64,000 bases of DNA from the NCBI GenBank assembly GCA_001896885.1, contig MKRJ01000014.1:248001-312000 (forward strand), given 5' to 3'. Both the position numbers and the translations under genes were made by a program. Of the stretch, positions 53,935 to 62,879 are shown in pieces (the stretch's first letter is position 1; every line of letters begins with the position of its first letter). This DNA is from Rhizobiales bacterium 65-79 (GTDB lineage: Bacteria; Pseudomonadota; Alphaproteobacteria; Rhizobiales; Rhizobiaceae). A model generated the notes under the pieces. That model saw only the letters and a list, made by a program, of their open reading frames with translations. It was not told the origin of the DNA and searched no databases.

Positions 53935-53947
53935 TACTATTATAGTA
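53935..53947. promoter_or_regulatory. 13-bp perfect palindrome, TACTATTATAGTA
   Basis: TACTAT-T-ATAGTA lies 35 bp before the start of the following two-gene unit, in an otherwise GC-rich region. An operator for that unit is plausible from its place and symmetry. Confidence 0.4.
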
Positions 53948-53981
53948 GTCGCTCCAACCGAGCGTGGGCTTAAATGTGAAG

Positions 53982-54368
53982 ATGGCGCGAAGGGTGACTT
54001 GGGCGGACGGGGGGGGCTGGATTGGCCCGCTCTATTGTAAAGTGTATCGTCGCCTAATGTCACCTTACCGAAAGGCTCGGCGTTTCGCCATCTGGACCAT
54101 TGTTCTCTTCATCGCCTCGCCGCTGTGGTTCTTTGCTCCGATTGCTTTGTGGGGAAGTGCTGTCGCCCTGCCGCTCGCTGCCTTCTGGTTGGCGCACGGC
54201 GCTGTGATGATGTGGTGGTTCAAATGTCCTCGGTGCGGCTGTTCGCCGTTTGCCAGCAAGAAAGGCTTCGTGGCTCTCTATACGCCTTGGCCGCGACGTA
54301 CCTGTGCCGAGTGCGGGCTCGATCTTACGGATGGTCTGCCGAGACATGAACCGATGGGGGGCGCCTAG
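53982..54368 (+). CDS. Unknown membrane protein with C-terminal zinc-ribbon motif
   Basis: A 128-residue protein with two hydrophobic helices (FAIWTIVLFIASPLWFFAPI and ALPLAAFWLAHGAVMMWWF), followed by two Cys pairs (CPRCGC and CAEC, 30 residues apart) that could bind zinc on one side of the membrane. ATG 53982 follows GAAG; GTG 53964 and ATG 54057 are alternatives. Its stop overlaps the next start by one base. It lies inside the decayed element. Function unknown. Confidence 0.5.
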   Translation: MARRVTWADGGGWIGPLYCKVYRRLMSPYRKARRFAIWTIVLFIASPLWFFAPIALWGSAVALPLAAFWLAHGAVMMWWFKCPRCGCSPFASKKGFVALYTPWPRRTCAECGLDLTDGLPRHEPMGGA

Positions 54369-54667
54369 TGTCGACCTGCCCCGAAGATTGGCGGATCACC
54401 AACGCGGAACACCTCAAAGGGCAGCGTCTGCATTTCCGCAAATACACCCGTTGGAGCGACACATGGGATCACGACCATTGCGCCGCCTGTGGGGCACGGT
54501 TTGCCGAGGGCAAGGAACCGGACATTCAGCATGAAGGCTATGCCACGGGCAACGACTACCCCAAGGGTGCCGGATACGATTGGGTCTGCAAGCAGTGCTT
54601 TGACGACCTGACGGAGGAAATGCAGTGGTCAGCCGCCCCGGACCCCGGAGTGTTGGAAGCAAAATAG
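54368..54667 (+). CDS. Small Cys-rich unknown protein
   Basis: A 99-residue protein starting with GTG at 54368, one base overlapping the previous TAG. It has a likely zinc site: DHDHCAACGARFAEG, and 33 residues on CKQC, followed by FDDLTEEMQW. It has no membrane segment. The coupling to a membrane protein with its own Cys pairs suggests that the two work together. I do not recognise the family; a cytosolic partner or immunity-type role is only speculation. Confidence 0.5.
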   Translation: MSTCPEDWRITNAEHLKGQRLHFRKYTRWSDTWDHDHCAACGARFAEGKEPDIQHEGYATGNDYPKGAGYDWVCKQCFDDLTEEMQWSAAPDPGVLEAK

Positions 54668-54915
54668 TCCGCGAGGGTCGAATGAAGGCGGCTCGGGCAA
54701 TTCCCCAGTGACCCGATAGACAGCCCCGCAACAGGTCCGAATTAGAAGCCTCTTGCTTTTTGCTCCGCCGATCTAGCATAACAAGTTGCGGTCCACATTT
54801 GTGCCGCATGAGGTCCACAATCACGGAAATGTGGGCAAAGAGGGATTGAGCTTAAAGCACTGAAACTACACCGATAAAGTCAGCTTCTTCCTCGGTTCGA
54901 TTTGGCTCCCGCAGC

Positions 54916-55096
54916 CCGTCCCGGGGAGCCATTTTCTTCGTGAAAGGCAGGAAACCCAAGGAAATCAGGGCGTATAGGCTCGCTTGGGACGCCTCCGCGA
55001 ACGCACCAGCCCGATCGACGCCCCTGCATCAAAAAAGATTTTCCTAACCGTTCGCTCCGGCCCGCATGGCGAGCCCTCTCGGCCTTGCGGGACCCG
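54916..55096 (+). repeat. Right copy of imperfect direct repeat
   Basis: It starts with the same 16 bases as the tRNA-Asn 3' end (CCGTCCCGGGGAGCCA) and follows the left copy through to CCTTGCGGGACCCG, lacking about 60 bases in the middle. Just upstream, CGGTTCGATTTGGCTCCCGC looks like a damaged T-arm, so this may be the edge of a degenerate second tRNA. The region 54668-54915 has no gene. The hom stop lies 24 bp beyond the repeat. Confidence 0.85.
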
Positions 55097-55119
55097 CGAC
55101 ACAGGCGAGCGGCGGACCG

Positions 55120-56433
55120 TCAGCCGGCGCGTTCGATGCGAATGACTTGCGGCTTGTCGATCAGGTGTCCGTCCTTGGTGATGCCCTCGACGGCACGACG
55201 CACCGCCGCCTCGGTCGTCTCGTGGGTGACGAGGATGACGGTCTTCTGCGTGTCCGACGGCTTGCCGCCGGCGTGCTGCACGATCGATTCCAGCGAGATG
55301 TCGCTGTCGGCCATCCGCTTGGCGATCGCGGCGAACACGCCGATGCGGTCATGGACGGTCAGCCGGATGAAATAGCCGCCGGCATGGGCGCGCATCCGCG
55401 CCTTTTTGTAAGGCTTCAGTTCCTTCGCCGGCCAGCCGAACACCGGCCCGTGCTGGAAGCCGGGCCGGCTCTTGGCGATGTCGGCGATGTCGCCGATGAC
55501 GGCCGAGGCGGTGGCGCTGCCCCCTGCCCCCGGACCGGAGAGCAGAAGCTCGCCCAATATATCGGTCTCGATGGCGACGGCGTTGGTGACGCCATGCACC
55601 TGCGCGATCACGCTGGCGGTCGGCACCATGGTCGGGTGGACGCGCTGCTCGATACCGCTGTCGGTCGCCTGGGCAACGCCGAGAAGCTTGATGCGGTAGC
55701 CCAGCTCGCCCGCCGCCTGGATATCGGCCTGGGTAATGTTGGAGATGCCCTCCATATAGATGTCGCCGGCCGAGATGCGGCAGCCGAAGGCGAGGCTGGT
55801 CAGGATCGCGAGCTTGTGCGCGGTATCGTGGCCCTCGATGTCGAAGGTCGGGTCGGCCTCGGCATAGCCGAGCCGCTGCGCATCCTTCAGGCATTCGTCG
55901 AAGGAAAGCCCCTCCGCCTCCATGCGGGTCAGGATGTAATTGCAGGTGCCGTTCAGGATACCGAAGATGCGGCCGACCGAATTGCCGGCGAGCGCCTCGC
56001 GCAGCGTCTTGATGACGGGAATGCCGCCGGCCACCGCCGCCTCGTAGTTCAGCAGCACGCCTTTCTTTTCCGCTACTTCCGCAAGCGTCAACCCGTGGCG
56101 CGCGAGGAGCGCCTTGTTCGCGGTGACCACGTGGCGGCCGGCATCGAGCGCCGCGCGCACGCTCTGCCGCGCCGCTCCGTCCTCACCACCGATCAGTTCG
56201 ACGAAGACGTCGATTTCGTCGGATTTCGCCAGCGCCACCGGGTCGTCGAACCATTTGACGCCGTCGAGCGGAATGCCGCGATCGCGGCTGCGGTCGCGCG
56301 CCGAGACGGCGGTCACCGCGATCGGCCGGCCGCACTGGCGCGTGAGCTCGGCCGCCTTCTCCGCCAGCACGCAAACGACGGACGTGCCGACCGTACCCAG
56401 CCCGGCAATCCCAACACGCAACGCTTCGGCCAT
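55120..56433 (-). CDS. hom: Homoserine dehydrogenase
   Basis: A 437-residue cytoplasmic enzyme converting aspartate semialdehyde to homoserine, on the way to Thr, Met and Ile. The NAD-binding start is RVGIAGLGTVGTSVVCVLAE, and the catalytic domain has NYEAAVAGGIPVIKTLREAL, GILNGTCNYILTRM and YAEADPTFDIEGHDTAHKLA. A C-terminal ACT domain (YFIRLTVHDRIGVFAAIAKR) gives feedback control by threonine in the family. It follows the aminotransferase gene after 39 bp on the same strand, a conserved alphaproteobacterial order. Its 3' end directly abuts the right copy of the direct repeat. Confidence 0.96.
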   Translation of the reverse strand: MAEALRVGIAGLGTVGTSVVCVLAEKAAELTRQCGRPIAVTAVSARDRSRDRGIPLDGVKWFDDPVALAKSDEIDVFVELIGGEDGAARQSVRAALDAGRHVVTANKALLARHGLTLAEVAEKKGVLLNYEAAVAGGIPVIKTLREALAGNSVGRIFGILNGTCNYILTRMEAEGLSFDECLKDAQRLGYAEADPTFDIEGHDTAHKLAILTSLAFGCRISAGDIYMEGISNITQADIQAAGELGYRIKLLGVAQATDSGIEQRVHPTMVPTASVIAQVHGVTNAVAIETDILGELLLSGPGAGGSATASAVIGDIADIAKSRPGFQHGPVFGWPAKELKPYKKARMRAHAGGYFIRLTVHDRIGVFAAIAKRMADSDISLESIVQHAGGKPSDTQKTVILVTHETTEAAVRRAVEGITKDGHLIDKPQVIRIERAG

Positions 56434-56472
56434 TTACCGCCGCCCCTCGGATCTCGGAATCGACTGAAACGC

Positions 56473-57690
56473 TCAGCGGCGGGCGCTGAGCGGGATGACG
56501 TTGTCGAGCGTGTTCGTCGCCGACACGAGGAAGCGCTTGATGTTGCGCGCGGCCTGCCGGATGCGGTGCTCGTTCTCGACAAGAGCGATGCGGACGAAAT
56601 CGTCGCCGTGCTCGCCAAAGCCGATGCCCGGCGCCACCGCCACGTCCGCCTTTTCGATCAGGAGCTTCGAGAATTCCAGCGAGCCGAGCGCCTTGAACGG
56701 CTCCGGGATCGGCGCCCAGGCAAACATGGTCGCCGCCGGCGCGGGGATCGACCAACCGGCGCGGCCGAACGCCTCGACCATCACGTCGCGCCGGCGCCGA
56801 TAAACGTCGCGCACCTCGGCGATCTCTGCGCCGTCGCTGTTGAGCGCCGCCGTGGCCGCCACCTGGATCGGCGTGAAGGCGCCGTAGTCGAGATAGGATT
56901 TCACGCGCGTGAGCGCCGCAATCAGCCGCTCGTTGCCGACGGCGAAGCCCATGCGCCAGCCCGGCATGGAGAAGGTCTTCGACATGGAGGTGAACTCGAC
57001 CGCCACATCGATCGCGCCCGGCACCTGCAGGATCGAGGGCGGCGGCGGGCCGTCGAAATAGATCTCGGCATAGGCGAGGTCGGAGAGCAGGATGATGTCG
57101 TTCTTCTTCGCGTAGGCGACGATGTCCTTGTAGAAATCGAGCGTCGCCACATGCGCCGTCGGGTTGGACGGATAGTTGAGGATGAGCGCCAGCGGCTTCG
57201 GGATCGAGTGCCGGACGGCGCGCTCCAGCGCCCGGATGAAGCCCTCGTCCGGCTCGGCCTGGATGGAGCGGATCACGCCGCCGGACATGATGAAGCCGAA
57301 GGCATGGATCGGATAGGTCGGGTTCGGGCAGATGACCACGTCGCCGGGCGCGGTGATCGCCTGCGCCATGTTGGCGAAGCCCTCCTTGGAGCCGAGCGTG
57401 GCCACGATCTGGCGCTCGGGGTCGAGCTTCACGTTGAAGCGGCGGGCATAGTAGTTCGCCTGGGCGCGGCGCAGGCCGGGAATGCCGCGCGAGGAGGAAT
57501 AGCGATGCGTGCGCGGGTCGCGCACCACCTCGCAGAGCTTGTCCACGATGGCCGTCGGCGTCGGCAGGTCCGGATTGCCCATGCCGAGATCGATGATGTC
57601 GGCGCCCTGCGAGCGGGCGCTGGCCTTCAGGCGATTCACCTGCTCGAAGACGTAAGGCGGGAGCCTGCGGACCTTGTGAAATTCTTCCAT
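56473..57690 (-). CDS. alaC: PLP-dependent aminotransferase, AlaC-like
   Basis: A 405-residue class I/II aminotransferase. The PLP lysine is K238 in SMSKTFSMPGWRMGFA, with conserved NYPSNPTAHVA (Asn) and SDLAYAEIYFDG (Asp, Tyr). The opening, VRRLPPYVFEQVNRLKASAR, is characteristic of the AlaC/LL-diaminopimelate-aminotransferase-like proteins found next to hom. The activity is probably glutamate-pyruvate transamination, but a role in diaminopimelate or methionine-related steps is also proposed for relatives. It is likely co-transcribed with hom. Confidence 0.85.
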   Translation of the reverse strand: MEEFHKVRRLPPYVFEQVNRLKASARSQGADIIDLGMGNPDLPTPTAIVDKLCEVVRDPRTHRYSSSRGIPGLRRAQANYYARRFNVKLDPERQIVATLGSKEGFANMAQAITAPGDVVICPNPTYPIHAFGFIMSGGVIRSIQAEPDEGFIRALERAVRHSIPKPLALILNYPSNPTAHVATLDFYKDIVAYAKKNDIILLSDLAYAEIYFDGPPPPSILQVPGAIDVAVEFTSMSKTFSMPGWRMGFAVGNERLIAALTRVKSYLDYGAFTPIQVAATAALNSDGAEIAEVRDVYRRRRDVMVEAFGRAGWSIPAPAATMFAWAPIPEPFKALGSLEFSKLLIEKADVAVAPGIGFGEHGDDFVRIALVENEHRIRQAARNIKRFLVSATNTLDNVIPLSARR

Positions 57691-57759
57691 CGTGCTGTTC
57701 CGGTGCGAATGGGTGGGGAGCCGGTTGCGCGGGCGATATACACCCGATGCGCGCGGCCG

Positions 57760-58143
57760 TCACTGTCCCTCGATGTCCTTCAGGTCCTGGTTCTGCGCCT
57801 TGCCGGCCTGCCGCATGCTGGCGGCGTCGGCGCTTATGCCAGACGTGTCGGCCGGGTGCGCCTCGGCTTTCGCCTTTGCGGCGTCGAGTTCCTTCGTCTT
57901 CGCCGCCACCTGCGCGTCGGTCAACTGGCTGGTCGCCGCCTTCTGCGGAATGTTGAGATTGGGATATCTCCCGGTGTCGCGCGGCCCCCCATAGGTCCCG
58001 TCGGAGGCCGAATGCGGCACCGCGTCCTCGATGGCGGAATCGGATGCGCAGGCGCCGAGCGCCAGCAAAGAAGAGAGCGCCACCGCCGCCACAAAGGGCC
58101 GGACGCGGCGATCGGCCTCGCTACCCGCACCAGATTTCATCAT
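57760..58143 (-). CDS. Small lipoprotein of unknown function
   Basis: A 127-residue protein with a basic N terminus, a hydrophobic core (FVAAVALSSLLALGAC) and a lipobox LALGAC, so Cys32 is probably lipidated and the protein membrane-anchored. The mature part is polar and helical with Ala/Lys/Asp-rich heptads (AKTKELDAAKAKAEAH). ATG 58143 follows AGGAATAT. It is divergent from phaC. Similar proteins are found beside phaC/aminotransferase genes in rhizobia without known function. Confidence 0.7.
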   Translation of the reverse strand: MMKSGAGSEADRRVRPFVAAVALSSLLALGACASDSAIEDAVPHSASDGTYGGPRDTGRYPNLNIPQKAATSQLTDAQVAAKTKELDAAKAKAEAHPADTSGISADAASMRQAGKAQNQDLKDIEGQ

Positions 58144-58256
58144 ATATTCCTAGGGTTTCCGGTTGGACCCGGATCGAACTCACATGATATTATGGCATTA
58201 AGACGCCGAGCGGAAGTTCCAGGGCCAGGCCTTGGGCGCGGAGGAGCATCAGGACG

Positions 58257-60095
58257 ATGGCGGAGAAGAAGAAAGAGGCGGAACACAAGGAAAGCCCGCC
58301 TCCTTCCGTCGAGCAGTACCTCATCCAGGATCCCGATCGCTTCGCCCTCAACCTGGCGCGGATGATCGAGGAAGCGGGCAAGGCCGCTTCCGCCTGGGTT
58401 AAGCCGCGCGAGGAAGGCGTCCGGCACGATGTCGTTGCCGAACCCGTCGCCGACATGGTCAAGACCTTCTCCAAGCTCACCGAATACTGGCTGTCCGATC
58501 CCGGCCGCGCGATCGAGGCACAGACCCGCCTGTTCTCCGGCTACATGGCGGTATGGACGAATTCGCTCCGCCGCTTCGGCGAAGGCGGCAACGCCACGGC
58601 GGAAGAAGGCGCGAAACCCGAAAAGGGCGACAAGCGCTTCCAGGACCCGGAATGGGGCCGGAACGCCTTCTTCGATTTCCTCAAGCAGACCTATTTCGTC
58701 ACCACGCGCTGGGCGGCCGACCTCGTCGAGCACGCCGAGGGGCTCGACGAGCACACGAAACACAAGGCGAGCTTCTATGTTAAGCAGGTCGCCAACGCCA
58801 TCTCGCCGTCGAATTTCATCGTGACCAATCCCGAACTCTTTCGCGAAACGGTCGCCAGCAACGGCGAGAATCTCGTGCGCGGCATGAAGATGCTGGCGGA
58901 AGACATCGCAGCCGGGCAAGGCGAATTGCGGCTGCGGCAGTCGGACTATTCCAAATTCGCGCTCGGCAAGAACCTGGCGCTCACCCCCGGCAAGGTGATC
59001 GCGCGGAGTGAACTGGCGGAGATCATCCAGTACCAGCCGGCGACGGAGAAGGTGCTGAAGCGGCCGCTTCTCATTTGCCCGCCATGGATCAACAAATACT
59101 ATATCCTCGACCTCAATCCGCAGAAATCCTTCATCCGCTGGGCCATCGAGCAGGGCCACACCGTCTTCGTCATCTCGTGGGTGAACCCCGACGAGCGGCA
59201 TGGGCGCAAGAACTGGGAAGCCTATATCGAGGAGGGATTGCGCTTCGCGCTCGATACGGTCGAGGCGGAAACCGGAGAAAGGGAGGTCAACGCCGTCGGA
59301 TACTGCGTCGGCGGGACGCTGCTCGCCGCGGCGCTGGCGCTCTTCGCCCAGGAGGGCGACGACCGCATCCGAACGGTCACCTTCCTCACCACACAGGTCG
59401 ATTTCACCTATGCCGGCGACCTCAAGGTGTTCGTCGACGAGGAGCAGGTCTCCGCGCTCGAAAAGTCGATGAACGAGAAAGGCTTCCTCGAGGGGAACAA
59501 GATGGCGACCGCGTTCAACATGCTGCGGTCCGGCGACCTGATCTGGCCCTATGTCGTCAACAATTACCTGCGCGGCAAGGAGCCCCTGCCCTTCGATCTC
59601 CTCTACTGGAATTCCGATTCGACGCGCATGTCGGCCGCGAACCATTCCTACTACCTGCGCAACTGCTACCTCGATAACAAGCTTTCGCAGGGCGAGATGA
59701 TGCTCGCGGGCAAGAAGCTGGCGCTGTCCGCCATCAAGATCCCAGTCTTCAACCAGGCTTCCCGCGAGGACCATATAGCGCCGTTGCGCTCGGTCTTCTT
59801 CGGCAGCCGCTATTTCGGCGGCGACGTGGAGTTCCTGCTCGCCGGGTCCGGCCATATCGCCGGCGTCGTCAACCCGCCCGCCGCCAACAAGTACCAGTAC
59901 TGGACCGGGGCGAAGCCCACCGGCAAACTGGAGGACTGGCTGGCGAGCGCGCACGAGCATCCGGGCTCCTGGTGGCCTTATTGGCAGTCCTGGATCGAGC
60001 GCAACGACGACCAACGCGTTCCGGCACGCAAGCCGGGCCGGAAGATGAAGCCGCTCGGCGACGCCCCCGGCAGCTATGTAACGGCGCGTGTCTGA
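58257..60095 (+). CDS. phaC: Class I poly(3-hydroxyalkanoate) synthase
   Basis: A 612-residue cytoplasmic synthase that polymerises (R)-3-hydroxyacyl-CoA into storage granules. The alpha/beta-hydrolase core has the lipase-like box GYCVGGTLLA with nucleophile Cys350, Asp505 (REDHIAPLRS) and His533 (GSGHIAGVVNPP), the full catalytic triad. The N-terminal domain (FALNLARMIEEAGKAASAWV) is the class I type, and no PhaE partner is expected. ATG 58257 begins MAEKKKEAEHK, a charged tail usual in this group. It is divergent from the lipoprotein gene. Confidence 0.95.
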   Translation: MAEKKKEAEHKESPPPSVEQYLIQDPDRFALNLARMIEEAGKAASAWVKPREEGVRHDVVAEPVADMVKTFSKLTEYWLSDPGRAIEAQTRLFSGYMAVWTNSLRRFGEGGNATAEEGAKPEKGDKRFQDPEWGRNAFFDFLKQTYFVTTRWAADLVEHAEGLDEHTKHKASFYVKQVANAISPSNFIVTNPELFRETVASNGENLVRGMKMLAEDIAAGQGELRLRQSDYSKFALGKNLALTPGKVIARSELAEIIQYQPATEKVLKRPLLICPPWINKYYILDLNPQKSFIRWAIEQGHTVFVISWVNPDERHGRKNWEAYIEEGLRFALDTVEAETGEREVNAVGYCVGGTLLAAALALFAQEGDDRIRTVTFLTTQVDFTYAGDLKVFVDEEQVSALEKSMNEKGFLEGNKMATAFNMLRSGDLIWPYVVNNYLRGKEPLPFDLLYWNSDSTRMSAANHSYYLRNCYLDNKLSQGEMMLAGKKLALSAIKIPVFNQASREDHIAPLRSVFFGSRYFGGDVEFLLAGSGHIAGVVNPPAANKYQYWTGAKPTGKLEDWLASAHEHPGSWWPYWQSWIERNDDQRVPARKPGRKMKPLGDAPGSYVTARV

Positions 60096-60420
60096 CGCTC
60101 ACAATCAGTGATCGAATTTCGTTGTATTTTCGCAACTCTGCGAAGCAAATCCGCTTGACCCTCAATGACTTGCCCCGCAAGTTGCGCATCGGCAACGCTC
60201 TGCTTCGGAGCACGCTGCCTGCGCGGCGGATAATCGCGCAGGATCGGCCCGGCTTCGGGCGCCCCATGGCGCTCTTGTCGGCCGGACATACGCGTTTTTG
60301 ATGCCTCTTTGCCGGCCCGATGCCGGTTTTGCGTAAGGAATGCGCCGCCCACACCAAGCGGCGCCGAGCAGGGAACGACGACAGCGCGAGGGATGCAAGC
60401 GCTGGAATGGGGGAAACGTT

Positions 60421-61722
60421 TTGAGATCAGCCAGACGGCGCTCCGTCCGACCGCTGCGAACGGCCCTCCTCGCCGGCTTCCTGGCGTTTGCCACCGCCTC
60501 CTGCACCACGAACGATGCCAATTTGCACCTTGCCACGCCGGGCAGTTCGATACCGGTCGCGGCGACCATTCCGGCGATGATGGCGGAGGCGGCCGCCGAT
60601 CACGCGGCCGGCAATTCCGGTCCGCTTCCCACGGCGCCGACAGGCGCGGGTCCTTCCCTGCCCGGCGCGGAGACCGGCACTCCGGCGCAGGCCGCGGCTC
60701 CAGCAGCCACTGCTGCCGACACGACCGTTCCGGACGATCCGCCGCTGCCGGACGTGGTGGCCTATGTGCCGACCCCCAACCCGGAAAACCCGTTCACGGC
60801 CGCCATGCCGGCGCTTGAGAACGGCGCCGCCACGGCGGACGGCATCACGAACGAGGAGCCGGCTCCCGTCGCGCTGCCGGAAACGGCGATCATCCCCGTG
60901 CCGAGCCCCGCCGGGGGCCCATTGTTAGAGCCGGCGGACACCTCCGCCGCGAACGTGCCGACGCAGGCGGCTGCCTATGCAGAACCCGCAATGCCGGCGT
61001 CGGTGCCAAGGCATCGCGGCTTTTTCGCCACGCTCTTCGCGTCCTCGCCCGCCGGAGGCATGGCCGCCAATGCATCCGGACGCGAGCAGCCTCTCGTCGA
61101 GGCTTCGCTCGACGCGGCGGCCTCGAAGCCGCTGATCGATCAGGGGACACCGGCCAAGCCGATCGTCGATCTCTCCCCCACTGCGTCGGCCGCCCCGCAC
61201 GGCCCCGCCGGCAACGACGCGCTGCCCGGCGTCCGAAGCGGCAACACGCTTTTCGAGATCACAAGGAAATCCGGCGGCGGCGACAACAGCGACGTCGACA
61301 TCAACGAGACGGACGGCGGCCCGGTGGAACTCGCATCGGCGGCCGGCATGGCCAGGATCGACCCGCACGGCCTCATCCTGCAACGGGACACGGTGGACAC
61401 GGCATGCCTGCGCCCCACCCTGCTGTCGGAACTCAGGAAGATCGAGGAGCACTACGGCCGCAAGCTGATCGTCACCTCCGGCTACCGCAGTCCCGTTCAC
61501 AACGTCGCGGCGCACGGCGCGCTGAACTCGCTCCACCTGTATTGCGCCGCCGCCGACGTGCAGATGCCGGGCGTGAGCAAATGGGAACTCGCCGCCTATG
61601 TGCGCTCGATGCCGGGCCGCGGCGGCGTCGGTACCTATTGCTATACGAACTCCGTGCACATCGACATCGGCCCCGAGCGCGATTGGAACTGGCGCTGCCG
61701 GCGAAGCCGGCACCGGGGCTGA
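60421..61722 (+). CDS. Lipoprotein with C-terminal M15-type peptidase domain
   Basis: A 433-residue secreted protein. A basic/hydrophobic signal (PLRTALLAGFLAFATASC) with a Cys at the lipobox indicates lipid anchoring. A long Pro/Ala-rich linker follows to about residue 320. The C-terminal domain has the M15 (peptidase_M15_3, YcbK/DUF882-like) motifs: VTSGYRSPVHN, zinc ligands His and Asp in SLHLYCAAADVQ, and the third His in SVHIDIG. Such enzymes cleave peptidoglycan peptides or D-Ala bonds. TTG 60421 was chosen because GGGGGA lies just upstream. An ATG at 60340 would add 27 residues before the signal. Confidence 0.78.
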   Translation: MRSARRRSVRPLRTALLAGFLAFATASCTTNDANLHLATPGSSIPVAATIPAMMAEAAADHAAGNSGPLPTAPTGAGPSLPGAETGTPAQAAAPAATAADTTVPDDPPLPDVVAYVPTPNPENPFTAAMPALENGAATADGITNEEPAPVALPETAIIPVPSPAGGPLLEPADTSAANVPTQAAAYAEPAMPASVPRHRGFFATLFASSPAGGMAANASGREQPLVEASLDAAASKPLIDQGTPAKPIVDLSPTASAAPHGPAGNDALPGVRSGNTLFEITRKSGGGDNSDVDINETDGGPVELASAAGMARIDPHGLILQRDTVDTACLRPTLLSELRKIEEHYGRKLIVTSGYRSPVHNVAAHGALNSLHLYCAAADVQMPGVSKWELAAYVRSMPGRGGVGTYCYTNSVHIDIGPERDWNWRCRRSRHRG

Positions 61723-61759
61723 CCGACCTCGGCCTGCCTGGGGTCTGTTGTCCTATTCA

Positions 61760-61775
61760 GCGCCGTGAGCGGCGC
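61760..61775 (+). terminator. GC hairpin after the M15 peptidase gene
   Basis: GCGCCG-TGAG-CGGCGC is a perfect 6-bp stem with a stable TGAG loop, 38 nt after the stop. No T-run follows, so termination would need Rho. Confidence 0.3.
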
Positions 61776-61895
61776 AAGCCGGCGAATGGCGACAGGCCCG
61801 GAAAGTTGGCGGCGCATCCACGTGAAAATTCCCGCCCGCACCATGCGCCAAGGGGTTGCCGCCCGCAATGCCGCCCTCTATAAGCCGCCTGCCGA

Positions 61896-61971
61896 GCGCC
61901 CATCGTCTAGCGGTCCAGGACGCCGCCCTTTCACGGCGGAAACACGGGTTCGATTCCCGTTGGGCGTACCA
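61896..61971 (+). tRNA. tRNA-Glu (TTC)
   Basis: A 76-nt tRNA. The acceptor is GCGCCCA (61896-61902) with TGGGCGT (first pair G-U), discriminator A and encoded CCA. The anticodon stem-loop CGCCCTTTCACGGCG gives TTC, and the T-loop GGTTCGATTCC is intact. Confidence 0.94.
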
Positions 61972-62236
61972 GCAGAATCTTTCCCTTAATTTTCAGTCGC
62001 TTGCGTCGAAGAATATCGGCAGGCCGGACTTTAGCGCCCATTCAATCGCGCGCCCCTCACCATGCCGTCATGTTCCCGATAAAGGGCTCGGTCGGCACCT
62101 TCAAATCGGCACGAATGCGGTATGGGCAACCATCGACGCCGATCGCGGGGGAACGATCGAGAGACGAACGCCATCGGGTCTGAAACGGCAGAATTGCGAT
62201 GGTTACCGCAGGGCGGAAAGACTTGATACCTTTCTC

Positions 62237-62245
62237 AAAAGATAT
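62237..62245. promoter_or_regulatory. AAAAGATAT motif before the MarR gene (candidate operator)
   Basis: TCAAAAGATATAAG lies 61 bp before the MarR start. The same nonamer in inverted orientation (ATATCTTTT, 62880-62888) lies before the next gene. A MarR binding site is suggested by the two positions. Confidence 0.35.
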
Positions 62246-62305
62246 AAGGGATGCATGCAGGCCCGATTGGAGCCGGCGCAAACAGGACGCGCAAAGGCAG
62301 GCAAA

Positions 62306-62821
62306 ATGACGTTTCATCCACCGGCGACCAGGCACGAACTTGATGTGGCGGATGTCGGTATCGCGATGTGGAAGAAAGAGCGTCCTGATATCGACTGCTC
62401 CGGCAAGGCGGTGACCGGCCGCATTCTTCGCCTGGGCGAAATCTTTATGAACGCCATGAACCGGAACATGGCTCAGTTCGGAGTGAAATACTCTCACTAC
62501 GCCATCGTCGGCACCCTCAGGGCTAGCGGACCTCCATACCGGATGTCCCCTTCCGACCTCCAGAACACGCTCATGATAACTTCCGGAGGCGTTTCCAACC
62601 TGCTGAAGCGGGTTGAGGAACTCGGATACATAACGCGCCTCAACGATCCCGTGGACGGGCGGGGGGTTATCGTAGAGCTTACCGAAAAGGGCCTCGATCT
62701 GAGCGAGGTCGCGATGGCCGCGCAGGCCGACCTCGAGCGCCAACTGGTATCCGTTCTGTCTCAGGGCGAGCAGGATCTCCTGGCCTCGATGCTTCGCCGG
62801 CTGGTCCTTTCCCACCGGTAG
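62306..62821 (+). CDS. MarR-family transcriptional regulator
   Basis: A 171-residue winged-helix regulator. Recognisable parts are ILRLGEIFMNAMNRNMAQFG, MSPSDLQNTLMITSGGVSNL (recognition helix) and the wing DPVDGRGVIVELTEKG. An unusually long N-terminal stretch (about 45 residues) precedes the first dimer helix. ATG 62306 follows AAAGGCAGG; the frame is open further upstream through tRNA-Glu, which cannot be coding. It is followed after 152 bp by a solute-binding-protein gene on the same strand, which it may control. Confidence 0.85.
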   Translation: MTFHPPATRHELDVADVGIAMWKKERPDIDCSGKAVTGRILRLGEIFMNAMNRNMAQFGVKYSHYAIVGTLRASGPPYRMSPSDLQNTLMITSGGVSNLLKRVEELGYITRLNDPVDGRGVIVELTEKGLDLSEVAMAAQADLERQLVSVLSQGEQDLLASMLRRLVLSHR

Positions 62822-62879
62822 CAACCGTTCCCTCCCCCGGACCTTGGAATTCACCCGCCTTTCAGCAGATAACTTTTCG

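Larger units (their letters stand above)
53048..55096. mobile_element. Decayed integrated element at tRNA-Asn
   Basis: About 1.6 kb lies between two imperfect direct repeats whose left copy starts in the 3' end of tRNA-Asn. Immediately inside the left repeat is a C-terminal fragment that looks like a tyrosine integrase. Further inside are small unknown genes and another recombinase-like tail. This is the layout of an island inserted at a tRNA 3' end and later eroded. The repeats differ by roughly 10-25 percent, so it is old or was formed by duplication of the tRNA flank. Confidence 0.55.
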
